The position numbers and the translations under genes were made by a program. Below are positions 21,901 to 33,648 of a stretch of 64,000 nt of DNA, one piece after another (position 1 is the first letter of the stretch; every line of letters begins with the position of its first letter). Origin of the DNA: Jacaranda mimosifolia. Its lineage: Eukaryota > Streptophyta > Magnoliopsida > Lamiales > Bignoniaceae. The stretch spans positions 4,429,001 to 4,493,000 of the forward strand of contig CM032126.1 of the NCBI GenBank assembly GCA_018894105.1, in the 5' to 3' direction. The notes under the pieces are model-generated. The model saw only the letters and a list, made by a program, of their open reading frames with translations, had not been told where the DNA came from and made no database searches.

Positions 21901-24801
21901 GCTTCTATTTCTCACCAAAATTCCTTGGGAGGAGACTAATATGCTACTTAATTTAATGCTGAATATGGGCATACCATTCTACACACAGAGACAAGGATTC
22001 CTGATTTGCCCACCATAACAAATAGCTTTACAAATTTTGGGATCCATAATATTTATGGTGGTGGTTCTACATCACAATATCCAATTGTTGGTCCTTCTAG
22101 TTTTCGTTAAGAATTTTTGGGAGGCCGCCAGTATAAGCCCAATATCCTATAAGCAGACTAGAGCTCCCCTGAGCTATATGCAGATAGTTTTCGTGATTGA
22201 GAGCTTAGTAATTCAGAGCCTGACGATTATAACATAGATGAATTAGCCAATGATGAGCTAATACCACCACATGATGATGGTATCTCTAATGAAGGAGAAG
22301 TAGTTAGGACACCAGCAATGCTCTCTGCGACTGATCAACCACATTTGTATCCGGTAATTCTATTCTTCTCTACAATAGAAAAGATCTACCTGGAGACTCT
22401 GAGGATATTCCATCTGGTGCATGGAGGAATTATTATGATAGTAGCAATGGAAAGCTTAAGGTTTTGTTGTACACTTTTTAGCTCATATACTGGATTGTCA
22501 TGAACATGGCCCAACAAGTCCATAACCACCATATCTTGACTTAATTTTCAGTTGAGTTTCGATGATCAACCGAAACTTCATCCATCAAATAACTATGAGT
22601 TCCTCCATACCTTGTAATCTTCCACAATTCCATTCGTTCTTTCAAAACTGCTCGGACAATCCAGTTATACTTCAGTTTGCGCACAACTTTCCATAAACTT
22701 CCCATAGTTTTGGTGCTCTCAAATACGCAATATTCACGTCTCGCAACCCGTACGGAGAAATCCTTCACAACAACCTTAACATGCTCCTTATCTTTGAACA
22801 CCATGTCCACCTCAAGCTTTCCGCTTCTACTATCATAATAATTCCCCCATGCACTAGATGGAATATCCTCAAAATCCCCCAATAGATCTTTTTTTTATTG
22901 TAGAGAAAAATGGAATGATCGGAAACAAGTGTAGTTGAATAGCCATAGAAGCCATTATTGGTGCGATAACCACTTGTCCTTCATTAGAGATCCCCTCACC
23001 ACGTGGTGGTATTGGCTCTCCATCGACATCATTAGCTAATCATTCGTGTCATAATCGTCAGGCTCTGAATTACTAAGATCTCAATCATGAAAATTGTCTG
23101 CATATGGTTCAGGGGTGCTCTAGTTTGCTTATGGGATCTTGAACTTATACTGGCGTCCTCTCAAAAATCCTTGATGGGAAGTAGAAGGACCAATGATAGG
23201 ATCTTGATGAGATGTAGAACCACCACTATAAATATCATGAATCCCAAATTTTGTAAAGCCATCTGTTAAGGTGGGCAAGTTAGGAATCCATGTCTTTGTG
23301 TGTGGAATTGTATGCCATGTTTGCCACTAAATTGAATAGCATATTGGTCTCTTCCCAAGGAATTTTGTTAAGAGGTAGAAGCACCGTCCAAAGAATATTG
23401 CATCAGAAGTGACATGTAAGATCCATGCTCCCCTATTAATAACATGTCTTGCACATTACTAAAACATATTAGTTCAGCTTCAACAAACAACTCCACACTA
23501 TTCATGCCAGCCCTCGGATCCAGCAAATTTAATAAATTAATATCATTTTCTATTTGAATAATTGTAGATATTCGAGCATCCTTATCCAAATAGACTTTTA
23601 CCAAAAATTTTAAGAAGTATTGGTTATTATAACCCATTACTTCATATAATTTTAATACTAATTCAAAAAATATTGCCGAACGGGAGAGTGGTAGATATCC
23701 ACGTGCAAGACGATCATATTTCACAGAATTAGAGTCTTTTATAATATTTCCTCCAAAATATATCAAAACATTAATTATGTTCGTGTTCTTCATACTTGCA
23801 AGAAGAACGTTAATTATGTTTGTGTTTCTCCAAAATTTTTCCTTTCTTTTCTTTTTTTTTTTTTTTCACTTAATCTTTTTTTTTCCCCCTATTTTTTCTC
23901 TTCTCCTCTTCTTTTTTCGCCCCTCTCATTTCTTTTTTCTTTCGCACACTTCTCCTCCTCGCAATACTCTCCAGAATTCTTAATTCGTCGTTTTTTTTTT
24001 GTTGTTGTTCTATGTACCAACCCCAACACTCACATATATAATACATGAGTGTTAGCTAACAGCCAATACTCATGCTTTTACCATAAATCAAAGGTGTAGC
24101 TACAAATCACGCCTTACCATATTTTTATAAAAGCTTCCCAACCATGGTATTTTTGTGACTTTTTTGTTACTATATTTATATAAATTAGCCACGGCACATT
24201 AGTGGCATTTTTTTAGATTAAAAGAAAAAAGGTGGATTAACTATCTATGAGAAAGAAAAAGGAAATTAAACGCAAGGACTCAATCCACACCTCCTGCCTT
24301 ATGGCTTACGCTGACACTGACTTCTCTACTTTTTAAAAATATTAAAAATTGAAGGCATTAGCTGGTATTGCTATTCAGTGGGTGTTAAAACAAGGAAACC
24401 CCTACATAATGCATTATTTCTTGGATGATTGTTCCAAAACACTTATGGGATGGATAATTACACTAAGCATCCTTTTAGATAAACTACAAAATTCATATCA
24501 GATTGATACCACGACTCAATAAATGTGGAAAACCAATGAAACTCAAAGCCCTAATCCATTAATCAGCAAATTATTCATTATCCCCGTAGCATGCACTCGC
24601 TTGCGCAAATACGCACAATCTAAACACGCAGAAGCAATAAATAACTACCTTAGTGATAACTTTGTAGGAGATATAAGCCTGAACCCCATTGCCCATTTTA
24701 GCTGGATCCGATACGGATACCGTCAAATACGGAGCTTGCGACAATGGGGATATAGAGCTTTGCGCCATCGGACCTGATCCACTTCTCTGCTGCGCATTCA
24801 C
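15927..24801 (-). CDS. SNX1: sorting nexin 1 (PX-BAR), ten exons, one-base deletion in exon 2
   Basis: Exons on minus: 24801-24649, 19768-19634, 19119-18986, 18370-18296, 17798-17639, 17506-17373, 17281-17213, 16898-16819, 16269-16209, 16130-15927 (stop 15929-15927). All introns are GT-AG and phases match, except that exon 2 is 135 bp where 136 is needed. The product is about 401 residues, the usual SNX1 length. PX domain: VSVSDPAKMGNGVQAYISYK (exon 1) to FLQADEQ (exon 3). BAR region: from DVQSKVSDVVLGKEKP to AEAWRSLLPKLEGYS. In plants SNX1 works with the retromer on endosomes, binding PI3P through PX and sorting cargo such as PIN2. The frameshift falls just before the RRYSDF motif of PX. The frame opens at GTG 24801 without an ATG; the first in-frame ATG is 24768 (MAQSSISPLS), giving about 390 residues. 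It is either a real mutation or a sequence error in an otherwise well conserved gene. Confidence 0.9.
20710..21300 (+). repeat. two direct copies of a ~295-bp block in the left outer arm
   Basis: Blocks starting AGAGGCATGGCTTAAATCC (about 20720) and AGAGGTGTGTCTACAATCC (about 21012) share TACCTCTTGTTGATT-type words. Both carry the inverted motif ATGATTAGTCATTT...AATGACTACTCTT and end in CAAGCATGAGTGTT. Each block begins with a short palindrome around the AGAGGC/GCCTCT words. Confidence 0.7.
22541..22882 (-). pseudogene. MuDR DNA-binding domain fragment of a MULE transposase
   Basis: This is an open frame of about 110 codons with SSAWGNYYDSRSGKLEVDMV, FKDKEHVKVVVKDFSVRVAR, a basic middle part and KITRYGGTHSYL with DHRNS. 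It matches the layout of the plant MuDR transposase N-terminal domain. The catalytic domain and SWIM zinc finger are missing. It forms the loop between the inverted arms. Confidence 0.7.
23368..23793 (-). pseudogene. N-terminal fragment of a MULE transposase (right arm)
   Basis: A 141-codon frame with IYFGGNIIKD, VKYDRLARGYLPLSRSA and LKLYEVMGYN, then a stretch about NDINLLNLLD. This is the variable N-terminal region found in plant MuDR-type transposases. The same region is readable in the left arm on + (about 21510-21900), with more breaks. Confidence 0.65.
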
Positions 24802-25564
24802 CTTAATTTTAATATTTTTTTAAGAATTTCAGTTAATTCGAGTTCAAACCGCAGTCCACAACATTTATAGGATTTCAAAATTTAAGACTTGTGTCGGCGC
24901 GTTTGCACATACCGTAGTGATCATGGTTGTTTTGCAGAGAAGCCCAAGCCTGACTCCAACTTATGCCGATGGTGTGTAGCTTGCTGTTCTGGCGAATAGC
25001 GCCGCCGGGAACGAAAGTTGAATTGCTTGGCCAGTCTGTCACGTATAGAGGTTTACTGGGGGGAATTGATATTTGGCCGATGGACCACTATGTTGTATCA
25101 AACGCACTTTACTCAAGTCGGGTCTGTGTTGCGTGGATCTCAGAGCAGTGGGACCTCGTCCGGGTTGGGTCGGATCTAAGTGGGCCCGACGAGATTGCGG
25201 GTCCAAGGCAGTGCATGCTTTCCTGTTTGCTGTGTGGTTTGATCCTCCCAAAAATTATTTTAATTTTGGAAAATTTCAAATTACTGGTCTACACAGCCCG
25301 TTTGATTTTATTTTCAGAGTCATCTTTTGTTTTCATATTTTTGTAAAAGTTGAAAAGCTAGTTATGAAATTGAAACGAAAATTGAGATGTATGTGGATAA
25401 AATATCAAAAAGCAATGATTAAAATAAGTTATAAGATTGAAAAGTATGTTAATTTATATTTTTTTAAAATATATGTATATTTTATTAATTCTAAAATGAT
25501 AGTAAGTATTTTTATTTCAAATCAAATTGAGTTTGATTGATGTGATAGTAGAATGATACGGTAG
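24802..25564. other. SNX1 upstream region
   Basis: This is the presumed promoter and 5' leader of SNX1 (minus). It is more GC-rich than its surroundings between 24950 and 25250. No clear TATA box stood out. The in-frame stop at 24822-24820 excludes an upstream ATG in the same exon, so an additional 5' exon or the downstream ATG 24768 must be used. The part 25270-25560 is AT-rich and adjoins the LINE. Confidence 0.4.
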
Positions 25565-25595
25565 TTTTTTTTTTTTGAATGAAGGATTTTATAAA

Positions 25596-28500
25596 TCAAA
25601 GATCTCTAGCAATTGTTGCAACAATAAAGGGATGAGGACAGTCAGTCCAAACCCTATGATCAGACATAGAACTCGAAGCTCGAGCAATAGTATGAGCTAC
25701 AATATTCGCATATCGTTTAACAAAAACCATGTTAAGGTAAGCAACACCTTCTTTTAAAAGTCTACAATCGTCAACAATAAGACCTAAAGAGGAATAAGAT
25801 TCATCATGCCCATTGATGAGAGAAAGTGCTTCTTGTGCGTTCGCTTCCAATATAACCTTTTGAAAGTTAGATGTCTTAATCCAACTCAACGCCTCCCTGA
25901 TGCCCAAGCATTCCACCATACAAACATCCAAAACACCTTTGAACACTCTATATCATGCACAAATAAACTGCCCATTATTGTCTCAAGCAACCCATCTAAC
26001 TCTGGATCCGCCTTCCTCCCTGAAGATGGATGCGTCTGAATTCACTTTAATCCAATCCAAATATGGTTTAGCCCACACAACACTATTCTGAGTATTATGG
26101 TTTCCTGCTGACATAGGAGGAGATATCTTATTTCTAGCTATAGATATGATGCAGCATATTGAAAGATACGGGTTCCAGTTCTCCCTTCTCCCTTCCAAAC
26201 TAAACTATTTATGTTGTTCCAGATGTTCCAGCAAGCCATAACAACGTGTTCACACTGGTCTTTAGAAAGCTGTGAAAAGTTTATTTTAATCTAATCAAGA
26301 AAACATGTTACATTTCCCCTAACCAAGCCTGCCCCCAATTGGTTCCAGACTTGCACAGCAGTTGGACAATCTACTAGAACATGCAACCAAGATTCCTCTT
26401 TCAGCCTGCAAATAGGGCATGTTGAGTCCACATCCACACGTTTCAATCTTAGGAGATTTTCAGTGGGAATGCATTTTGTGGCAGCTCTCCAAACCATAAT
26501 CTTAGCCTTCAAAGGAGTAAAAATATGCCAGAATTTTTCCAGAAGGAATATGAGGAAGGACAAAGGATTTTGGTTCTCTATAGACAACAAAGTTTTATGG
26601 GCACTTTTCACCGTAAACTTCCCTAATTTTTCTCTATTCCAAGCACAACCATCTAAACTATTTCTGTTACTAATGGGGATCTGATAGATGAGCTCTATGT
26701 TGCGAGTGTTGAATAGCTAGTACACAAAACTATGATTCTAGTCACTTGTTTGCGCATCCAGAAGGTCAGCCACTCTTAAGTTTCTATGCCTCTCCTCCCT
26801 CACTGAAGTAACAAAAGGATTTGACAAATGTGGTAGCCAAGGATCATCATAAACCCGAATATTCAAGCTATTACCCACTCGATATCTGTAGCCTTCTTTG
26901 AGAAGATTCTGAGTCGCCAACAAACTTCTCCACACAAAACTTGGGTTAGAGCCAATTTTTGCCTCTAAAAAGGAAGAATGCGGGAAGTATCTAGCTTTAA
27001 AAATCCTAGCCATCAGAGAGTTAGGATTAGAGAGGATCCTCCAGCCCTGCTTTCCTAACATGGCCAGATTAAATTATCGGATTCTACAAAAGCTAAGTCC
27101 TCCTCTGGTTTTTGAACCGCATAACCTTTCCAGCTTAACCACTTTATTCTTTTCCCATCATTCATCCTTTTACCCCACTAGAATGAATTCATCATCTTCT
27201 CTAATTCACCGCAACGGTCCAGAGGCAAGAGATACACTTAGATTGCATAATTTGGGACAGCTTGTGCCATAGACTTGAGTAAAATCTCTTTTCCCACTTT
27301 TGATAAGAATTTTCTATTCCACCCTTAAATTCTTTTCCAAACTTTGTCGCGGATGAAGGCAAAAGTTTCCTTTTTTTTTTTTTTTTTTTTTTTTTTCTAC
27401 CCACAAAAGCAGGGAGTCTTAGATACGAGTCTTGGCCGTTTCCTTCTTGAATTGCAAGACTAGAGCAAACTTCCTCTTTGAGTTGGGAATTCACATTAGA
27501 GCTAAAAAGAATTTTTTATTTCTCCAAATTAACAACTTATCTCGAAGTCCTCTCATAGTCTTTGAATATTCTGGCCATACACATAGCTTCAGAATAATTA
27601 GCTCTAAAAAAGAACAGATTGTTATCTGTAAAGAACAGATGTGAAACAAAGGGAGCTCCCCTAGCCACTCTGACTCCTGAATACTTCCATTGCCAACATA
27701 CGCATCCATGGCAGCTAATAGGCCTTCTGCTTCGATAATAAAGAGGTAAGGAGATAGAGGATCCCCTCGTTGAAGACCAAGATATGGCACAATAGGACCA
27801 ATGAGCTCATTCCTATTAATCATCTGGTAGGTAACAGACTTGAAGCACATACTCATTAACTCCACCCATCTGGTAGGTAACAGACTTGAAGCACATACTC
27901 ATTAACTCCACCCATCTATCACAAAAACCCAACTTCAGCATAATTTTCTCTACGTAATTCCATTCCATACGGTCATAAGCCTTGCTATATCAGCTTTCAA
28001 GGCAACAAAACCATTCTTAACTTGCTTCTTTCTCTTCAAATAGAAAGTCGCCTTATAAGAAGTATGAACGTTATCATTAATAATTCTTTTAGGAGCAAAA
28101 GCACACTGAGACTTAGAAATAATATGTGGAAGTATTTTCTTCAACCTGTTAGCTAGGACTTTTGACACAATCTTGTACAACACATTACATAAAGAAATGG
28201 GGCGCAAATCTGTTATCACAGAAGGTTCATTCTTCTTGGGAATAAGAACAATAGCCGTCTCATTAAGCCCTTCAGGTAATTTTGCAGAATTTAGGATAGA
28301 TAAGCAAGCATCAATTACATTTTTGCCAACAATCGACCAAAAATTCTGAAAAAAAAAAAAAAAAACTTGGGTTCATGCCATCCAAACCTGGGGATTTATC
28401 AAGATGCATTTGAAAAAGAGCGTTCTTTACCTCCACGGGGATAAACTCGATCATCAGTTGCTCATTATGATCTTCAGTAACTTTCCTCAAAACATTATGG

Positions 28501-29725
28501 AGAATAGGCTCCATGTTACATTCTTGCTCAGCAAATAATCCGGTAAAATATTCCACAATCACCTTGTCTAGACCCATATTCTAAGATTTCCAGATTCCAT
28601 CAACATCCTTCAATTGTAAAATAGAGTTCTTTTTCCTTCTCCCATTCGCCACAGAGTGGAAAAATTTTGAGTTCATGTCACCTTCCTTAAGCCAAAATAT
28701 ATTTGCTCTTTGTTTCCAGAATACTTCACGTTGTTGGAAGACCTCAAAAAGCTTATTCTTATACTCTTGGAATTCAGCAACAACAGAAGCATCTCTTCTA
28801 CCCCATAACCTTGCTATATGATTCTTGTACTTCCCAATCCGGCCCTTCAAATTATGTTGTAAATTTGCAGCCCACTTTTGTAACTCTTTCCCACGGAAAT
28901 CAATTTTGTCTTGAATAGAAGTCAAACAATAGTTAGCCTAGCTACCTGCAACAAAATTTTGCACTCTTCTTCCCTCAGCCAAAAAATTTCAAAACAAAAG
29001 CATCTAGGATGATAAAGATTCTTGGGGCCGATAGGATCTATCAAGATAGGATAATGAACTGAGGACGTGACTTCTATGTTAGTCACACGATGATTTCGAA
29101 ATTGATCGATCCAACGCTGAGATGCTAGGGCTCTATCAAGCTGTTCTTCCACCTAAATATCACCTCCCCTACCTCTTTCCCAAGTAAATGGGTATCCAGA
29201 CATCCCTATATCCATGAGACCTGTCTCTATAACTGCATTTCTAAATCCTTCAATCAAACGCTGTGGATGAGGAACCTTCCCTCTTTTTTCAGACTCTGCT
29301 AAGATATCATTAAAGTCCCCAGCACAAAGCCAAGGTAGTGAAGATCTCCGTGCAAGGATGTAAAGGAGTTCCCACGATTCACTTCTTCTCGAACGATCAG
29401 GCACCCTATAGAACCCCATGAATCTCCAGCCACTAGTCCCAGTCATTTTTACTTCAACATCAATGTGGAATCTAGAATAGTCCAAGAGCGAAACATCCTT
29501 CTAGTTTTTCCAAAACAATGCCAGCTCGCCACTATGGCCTAAACAGTCAACCACTAATAAGTCTTCAAAGCCCAGATGAGCTTTCAAGCTTTGAAGTCTA
29601 GGTCCAAAAGATAAAGTTTCAATAAGAAAAATCAGATTGGGCTTCAAACTATTTACAAGGTCCCTAAGGACATGAATTGCCTATGGGTTGCCCAGCCCAC
29701 GGCAATTCCAACATAAGATACTCAT
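25596..29725 (-). pseudogene. LINE ORF2: endonuclease, reverse transcriptase, zinc-binding RT domain, RNase H
   Basis: It starts MSILCWNCRGLGNP at 29725. The endonuclease region runs to about 28920 and includes GDFNDILAESEKRG and GYPFTW. The SDHxPI motif reads SSVHYPI, so the aspartate is lost. RT pieces: VKNALFQMHLDKSPGLDGMN (28311-28577), ITDLRPISLCNVLYKIVSKV (27950-28219) and LQRGDPLSPYLFIIEAEGL (27491-27865). A zinc-binding RT-associated piece with TKCIPTENLLRLKRV and CPICRLKEES is at 26291-26611. The RNase H is at 25596-26198 with VNSDAS, ECLGIREALSW and a C-terminal ANIVAHTIARAS. Stops at about 29151 and elsewhere, and shifts between nearly all segments, break it. A homopolymer T/A run at 27371-27396 (+) also interrupts it. 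Confidence 0.85.
27821..27912. repeat. perfect 46-bp tandem duplication in the LINE
   Basis: Positions 27821-27866 and 27867-27912 are identical. Each copy starts CATCTGGTAGGTAACAGACT. It lies in the RT region and inserts 46 bp, which shifts the reading frame. Confidence 0.93.
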
Positions 29726-29903
29726 TGGTCTAGGTGGGCCTGGACTCCAGGACCCATCTCTAATGCATTTTTTGAGCCGACTCCCTTGCTAAGCTCCATA
29801 ATTCTAGCGTCCCCACTAACATATAAGGCTCTTCTGCTTCAGCACCCATCATATCCTCCATTCTCCTTCACTTGATAAAGTAAATCATGCTGCCATCATT
29901 ATC

Positions 29904-30889
29904 TTAAGGTTCACTAGCCCCTGATTTGCCTCTTTCCTTTTCAGGTCTGTTAATACCTTTCCTCCCAATAATCACTCCTGAATTTACTCCACATTCCCGA
30001 AAAGATTCTCTAAATCCCCCTACGATTTCCTTACCTTTAGCACTTCCATGACTCACGGCCTCTTCTTTGGAAGTTTCCTTTTCTATTTCTGAGAATTCTT
30101 CCTCCATAGCCGTCGATTCTTTGGTTGATTCCGGCCAATTAGGCTGGAGCCATTTCTCCCCCGTCTGAATCTGGGTGCGGTGATTGGGAGCTCTCATCCA
30201 AGTGCCATAAGCCTTCTTAATAACCTCTTTCGGGTGATCAAAAATTAATTCACAGAATTTTTCACTGTGTCTTAATTTTCCACAAACAAAGCAAAAGGTT
30301 GGAAGCTATTTGAAGTTTATCCAGAGCCATTCTCCTCTAAGTTTTCTAATTTTCATACGTCGTTTTAAGGGTAGACGCACATCCACTTCCACTCTAATCC
30401 TCATATAAGTTCTCCACACTCCTCCGAAGTTATTTTGGTTAGATTTAATAAACTTTCTAATGTAATTCCCCACTTCCTTACACACTCTTTCTGTCATGAA
30501 ACCAATCGGCAAATCGTAAACTTGAATCCAGAATGAAGCGTGCCAAAGTTGGATCTTCTGAGGTTGGTCATTTGGTTAGAGATGCTTGCATAGTAACATA
30601 TAGTTATCAAAAGTCCAGGGCCATTATCTAACATTCTTTTCATGTCAATTTCATGGAAGAACTGAAAAAGATAAATCATGCTACTGATTTCCTTTATACA
30701 AATTCCCTTCACTGGTCTCCATAGCGCTGCCAAAGTATTCTTCATGAAATTAAATTTAATTGCTTGATCTGTCAAGAAGTGCCCTACTACTGTCCATTGT
30801 AGTTGCACCCGGGTATCTTCAATCGAATCCTCCAATTCTAGTCCTCATTCCTCATCCTCTGCGATTAGAATTCTTGAGAAACTTTCCAT
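29904..30889 (-). pseudogene. LINE ORF1 (DUF4283-type nucleic-acid-binding protein)
   Basis: The ATG at 30889 begins MESFSRILIAEDEE and is followed by an early stop. The frame then continues with VQLQWTVVGHFLTDQAIKFN and MKNTLAALWRPVKGICIKEI. Pieces at 30306-30512 hold the end of the domain (MPIGFMTERVCKEVGNYI). The 29904-30197 piece is the hydrophilic C-terminal part with acidic and basic residues. Plant L1 ORF1 proteins have this DUF4283 domain and bind RNA. A CCHC-like stretch may be present near 30275 (minus: TFCFVCGKLRHSEKF), where only part of the motif is visible. Confidence 0.75.
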
Positions 30890-31062
30890 CTTTCAGAGAA
30901 GTCAAGAACTACTAATGAAAACGCAAACCAAACTTAAAGCAAAGAAAACTGAGCTTGTCAATAGACAAGAGGAAAAAGTTTGTCTTTGGAAAAAGCTTGT
31001 CAAAAGACGAGAGAAATTACAACTATTTGAGTGTTATTCTTGAAGAGATAATGATAGGGTGG

Positions 31063-32682
31063 GTTTAAAAAGAGTTTCAGAAGAAAAAAATGTGCTTTTT
31101 TTGAAAAAATTTGTGAGAAAAGTTTTCATTTTTCATTTTCAAATGAAAATAAAAATGAAAATAGGGTTTGAAAATGAAAATAATTGTTCCCTAACCATGC
31201 ATGTTTGTTCGAGTGTTTACGAAATATTTTCCCACTAAATAAATATATTTAGATAAATACTCATGGTCTCTAATAATATATTGAAAAAAGTGTAATATTA
31301 TACTCAAAGTATCCTCCAAATAAATCTATCATTATCTATTAATCATTGTATATGTATGCATCAATTATTAATTATACATATAAATAAGTAATTACTATAA
31401 AAAATTTAATTTCACCCCACTTATCTAATATTATATTTTTATTTTTACTAATTTGACCTATACAGTAAAAATTATCTTCTTCCAAACAATTTAAAAAAAA
31501 AAAAAAAAAGTTCTTCTCAAAATATTCTTCAATAACCCCTAAAATATAAACAAACAAATATTATGTCTTCACAATCAACCACCCAAGCATCAAAAATATT
31601 TTCCACAAAACATACAAAATCATAATCAAACAAATCCTCAATTTTCATAGTCTACATTAGTTTGATATTTATATATTAATTTGAATTTTTTTTAATTTTA
31701 TTGATACCATATCTTTATTATTTTATACTATATAAAAGGAAAATGGTTCTTACACTCACGCAAAGTAAATTGTGATATATAAATTATATCCTTGAATGTT
31801 TTATTGGTTGGAAAAAACTATAAGTCCTAAATGAAAGTTTACTTATTAGTGTATGTTCTCTTTTTCTTCTTTTTTTTTCACTTTTTTTTTTAATTCTCTT
31901 ATGTAATTCAGAAATAAACCATATATTTTTCTTAAAGATATAATTGATCCATATATATATATATATATTTGGTAAAGTTGAGCATTTTATTAATAATCAA
32001 TATAATTAACATCAAATTATGGTAACTTAAATTTCATAGCAATAGATGCATTAATAAAAGCCAGACATAACTTTGTCCATTAGTTTCTATGAGTGATCTA
32101 CAGTGCAATCTTGATTGTATATATCTCGTGTGAGAAATGTATAAATGTACTTAATATAAGCTGTTTGATTTAAAATGTGAAATAATAACCTTTTATTTTA
32201 GTGATTAGTTAGCAATATAATAAGTACATTTAACCTGTTACCTGTACGACTGGTTGATGGTTAATTCTGATTGTATGTTAATGGTTCATTGTACTAAAGA
32301 AGTGATTATTAATAATAAAATTTTTATTATTAAAAACTTATTTAATTAGACCAAATTGAAAATTGCCCTTTTGGTTCTATAATTTAACTGTGTGTGTACT
32401 ATTAATCTCAAACTTATGGTATTGAATATTTGTAGTCCAAATTCTATAATTTTTTAAATATTTTTTATTCTCTGTCCAATTTTTCGTTAAAATATTGACA
32501 GAAATTATTACATATTTATGAAAAAAAAAACTAAAATTTAATCTATTTATAAAAAATCCTCACAAAATATGAAACATCCATTTAACCCTCACTAAAAAAA
32601 TAAAAATTAAATACCACAAAAAATTCTCCACGAAAATATATTTTGGAATAATACATATTTACATATATACACACATTTATAT

Positions 32683-32714
<32 letters not shown>

Positions 32715-33640
32715 AATCCCATCCCCCGTTGCTCAAATCTGACTGCTATGGCCGACGGTCGACTGGCCAACGGCCAGATCTAGCCATGGCCAACCCAACT
32801 ATTGGCTAGTGGGGAAAGGATGGGGGCGGGAGTAATGGGACAAGGGGCCATGAGCGGTTCACGGTTTGGGGTTTGGGGGTGGCGGAGAAGAAGACAAATG
32901 TTGTTTCATTTTTTCTTTTTTCTTTTTATTATTTATTTAAATTATTCTAAATTTATGTACACTTTTATATAGTATTTGTATTAATTCAAAATAATTATTT
33001 TTTTTAACTTATTGTATCTATTTAAAATTATCAAATTATATTAAAATGATTAAAATTATTAAATTGCTTATTTAAAATTAAATTATATTGTCAGGTTGAT
33101 AGTTTTAGATTTTATATTTATTCTTAAATTTTTTATTTTAGTTAATACATAAAGATAATTATATTTAACTATATTATTTATTATTTTAATATTATAAAAT
33201 ATATAATTCAAATTATGAAGCTATGTTATATAATACAACAGTTTTTTTAAAAAAATATCTTTTAATTATTATTTTTAAATATTTACTAAAGATTTAATGT
33301 ACTAAAAATGTAAACCAACAACTTGTTGTAAATTAACAGTAATATGTTGTAAAAAGATATATATCATTTAATTTAATGATATTTCATATGAGATAAATAC
33401 AAGCATACATCACCGTAAATATGCCATAGTTTCTAACTCATAAAATAATTTTTAATTGCTTCATTAATACGAACATTGTATGAGGGTGTTTAAGTTGTTG
33501 AAACTCTCTCTCTCTCTGTCTCTCTCTCTCCACCCCCCAACACCAAGTATCATCAATGCGGTGAGCCATGACATAAAATAATGATGTGGGTGTTTATTCA
33601 ATAAAAAATATATCCTTCTGTATTTTAAATTTATATTCCA
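31063..33640. other. AT-rich intergenic region, no gene seen
   Basis: It contains TA microsatellites (31953-31969 and 32688-32713), a GC-rich island at about 32715-32890 (words such as 'ccatggccaacccaact' and 'gatgggggcgggag'), and a CT microsatellite followed by a C-run at 33505-33538. Short frames here are low complexity. Confidence 0.4.
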
Positions 33641-33648
33641 AGTGATTT

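Larger units (their letters stand above)
20270..24330. mobile_element. MULE-derived inverted duplication inside SNX1 intron 1
   Basis: Two inverted arms, about 21247-22462 and 22811-24090, carry the same sequence in opposite orientation with a ~350-bp spacer. Shared landmarks include GGAGAGTATTG, TTAACGTTCTTCTTGCA, GATATATTTTGGAGGAAA, TCACTTCTGATGCAATAT and ATTCAGAGCCTGACGATTAT (reverse-complemented in the right arm). The arms encode the N-terminal part of a Mutator-type transposase, readable on minus at 23793-23368 (YFGGNIIKD, RGYLPLSRSAIFFELV). The spacer adds the MuDR DNA-binding region (FKDKEHVKVVVKDFSVR, 22882-22541). Outer ends share GAGAAGTCAGTG (about 20277 and, inverted, about 24325), so these may be the terminal repeats. 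No matching 9-bp flanks were found. Confidence 0.75.
25565..31048 (-). mobile_element. L1-type LINE (non-LTR retrotransposon), decayed
   Basis: Read on minus it has a 5' leader, ORF1 (from ATG 30889), ORF2 (from ATG 29725), an RNase H and a short A-tail (12 As, 25576-25565). ORF2 motifs include NCRGLGNP, GDFND, ADIA, GLQRGDPLSPYLFI, the CPIC zinc region and an RNase H. The order is standard for plant L1 elements. Possible target duplications are GAATGATACGGTAG (25551-25564) and TAATGATAGGGTGG (31049-31062), which match at 11 of 14 bases; the 5' end is therefore tentative. Many stops and frameshifts mean it is dead. Confidence 0.88.

Noticed and set aside
25039..25540. Overlapping frames on both strands upstream of SNX1
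   Set aside because: No recognisable domain and no splice pattern; the GC-rich stretch opens frames by chance.
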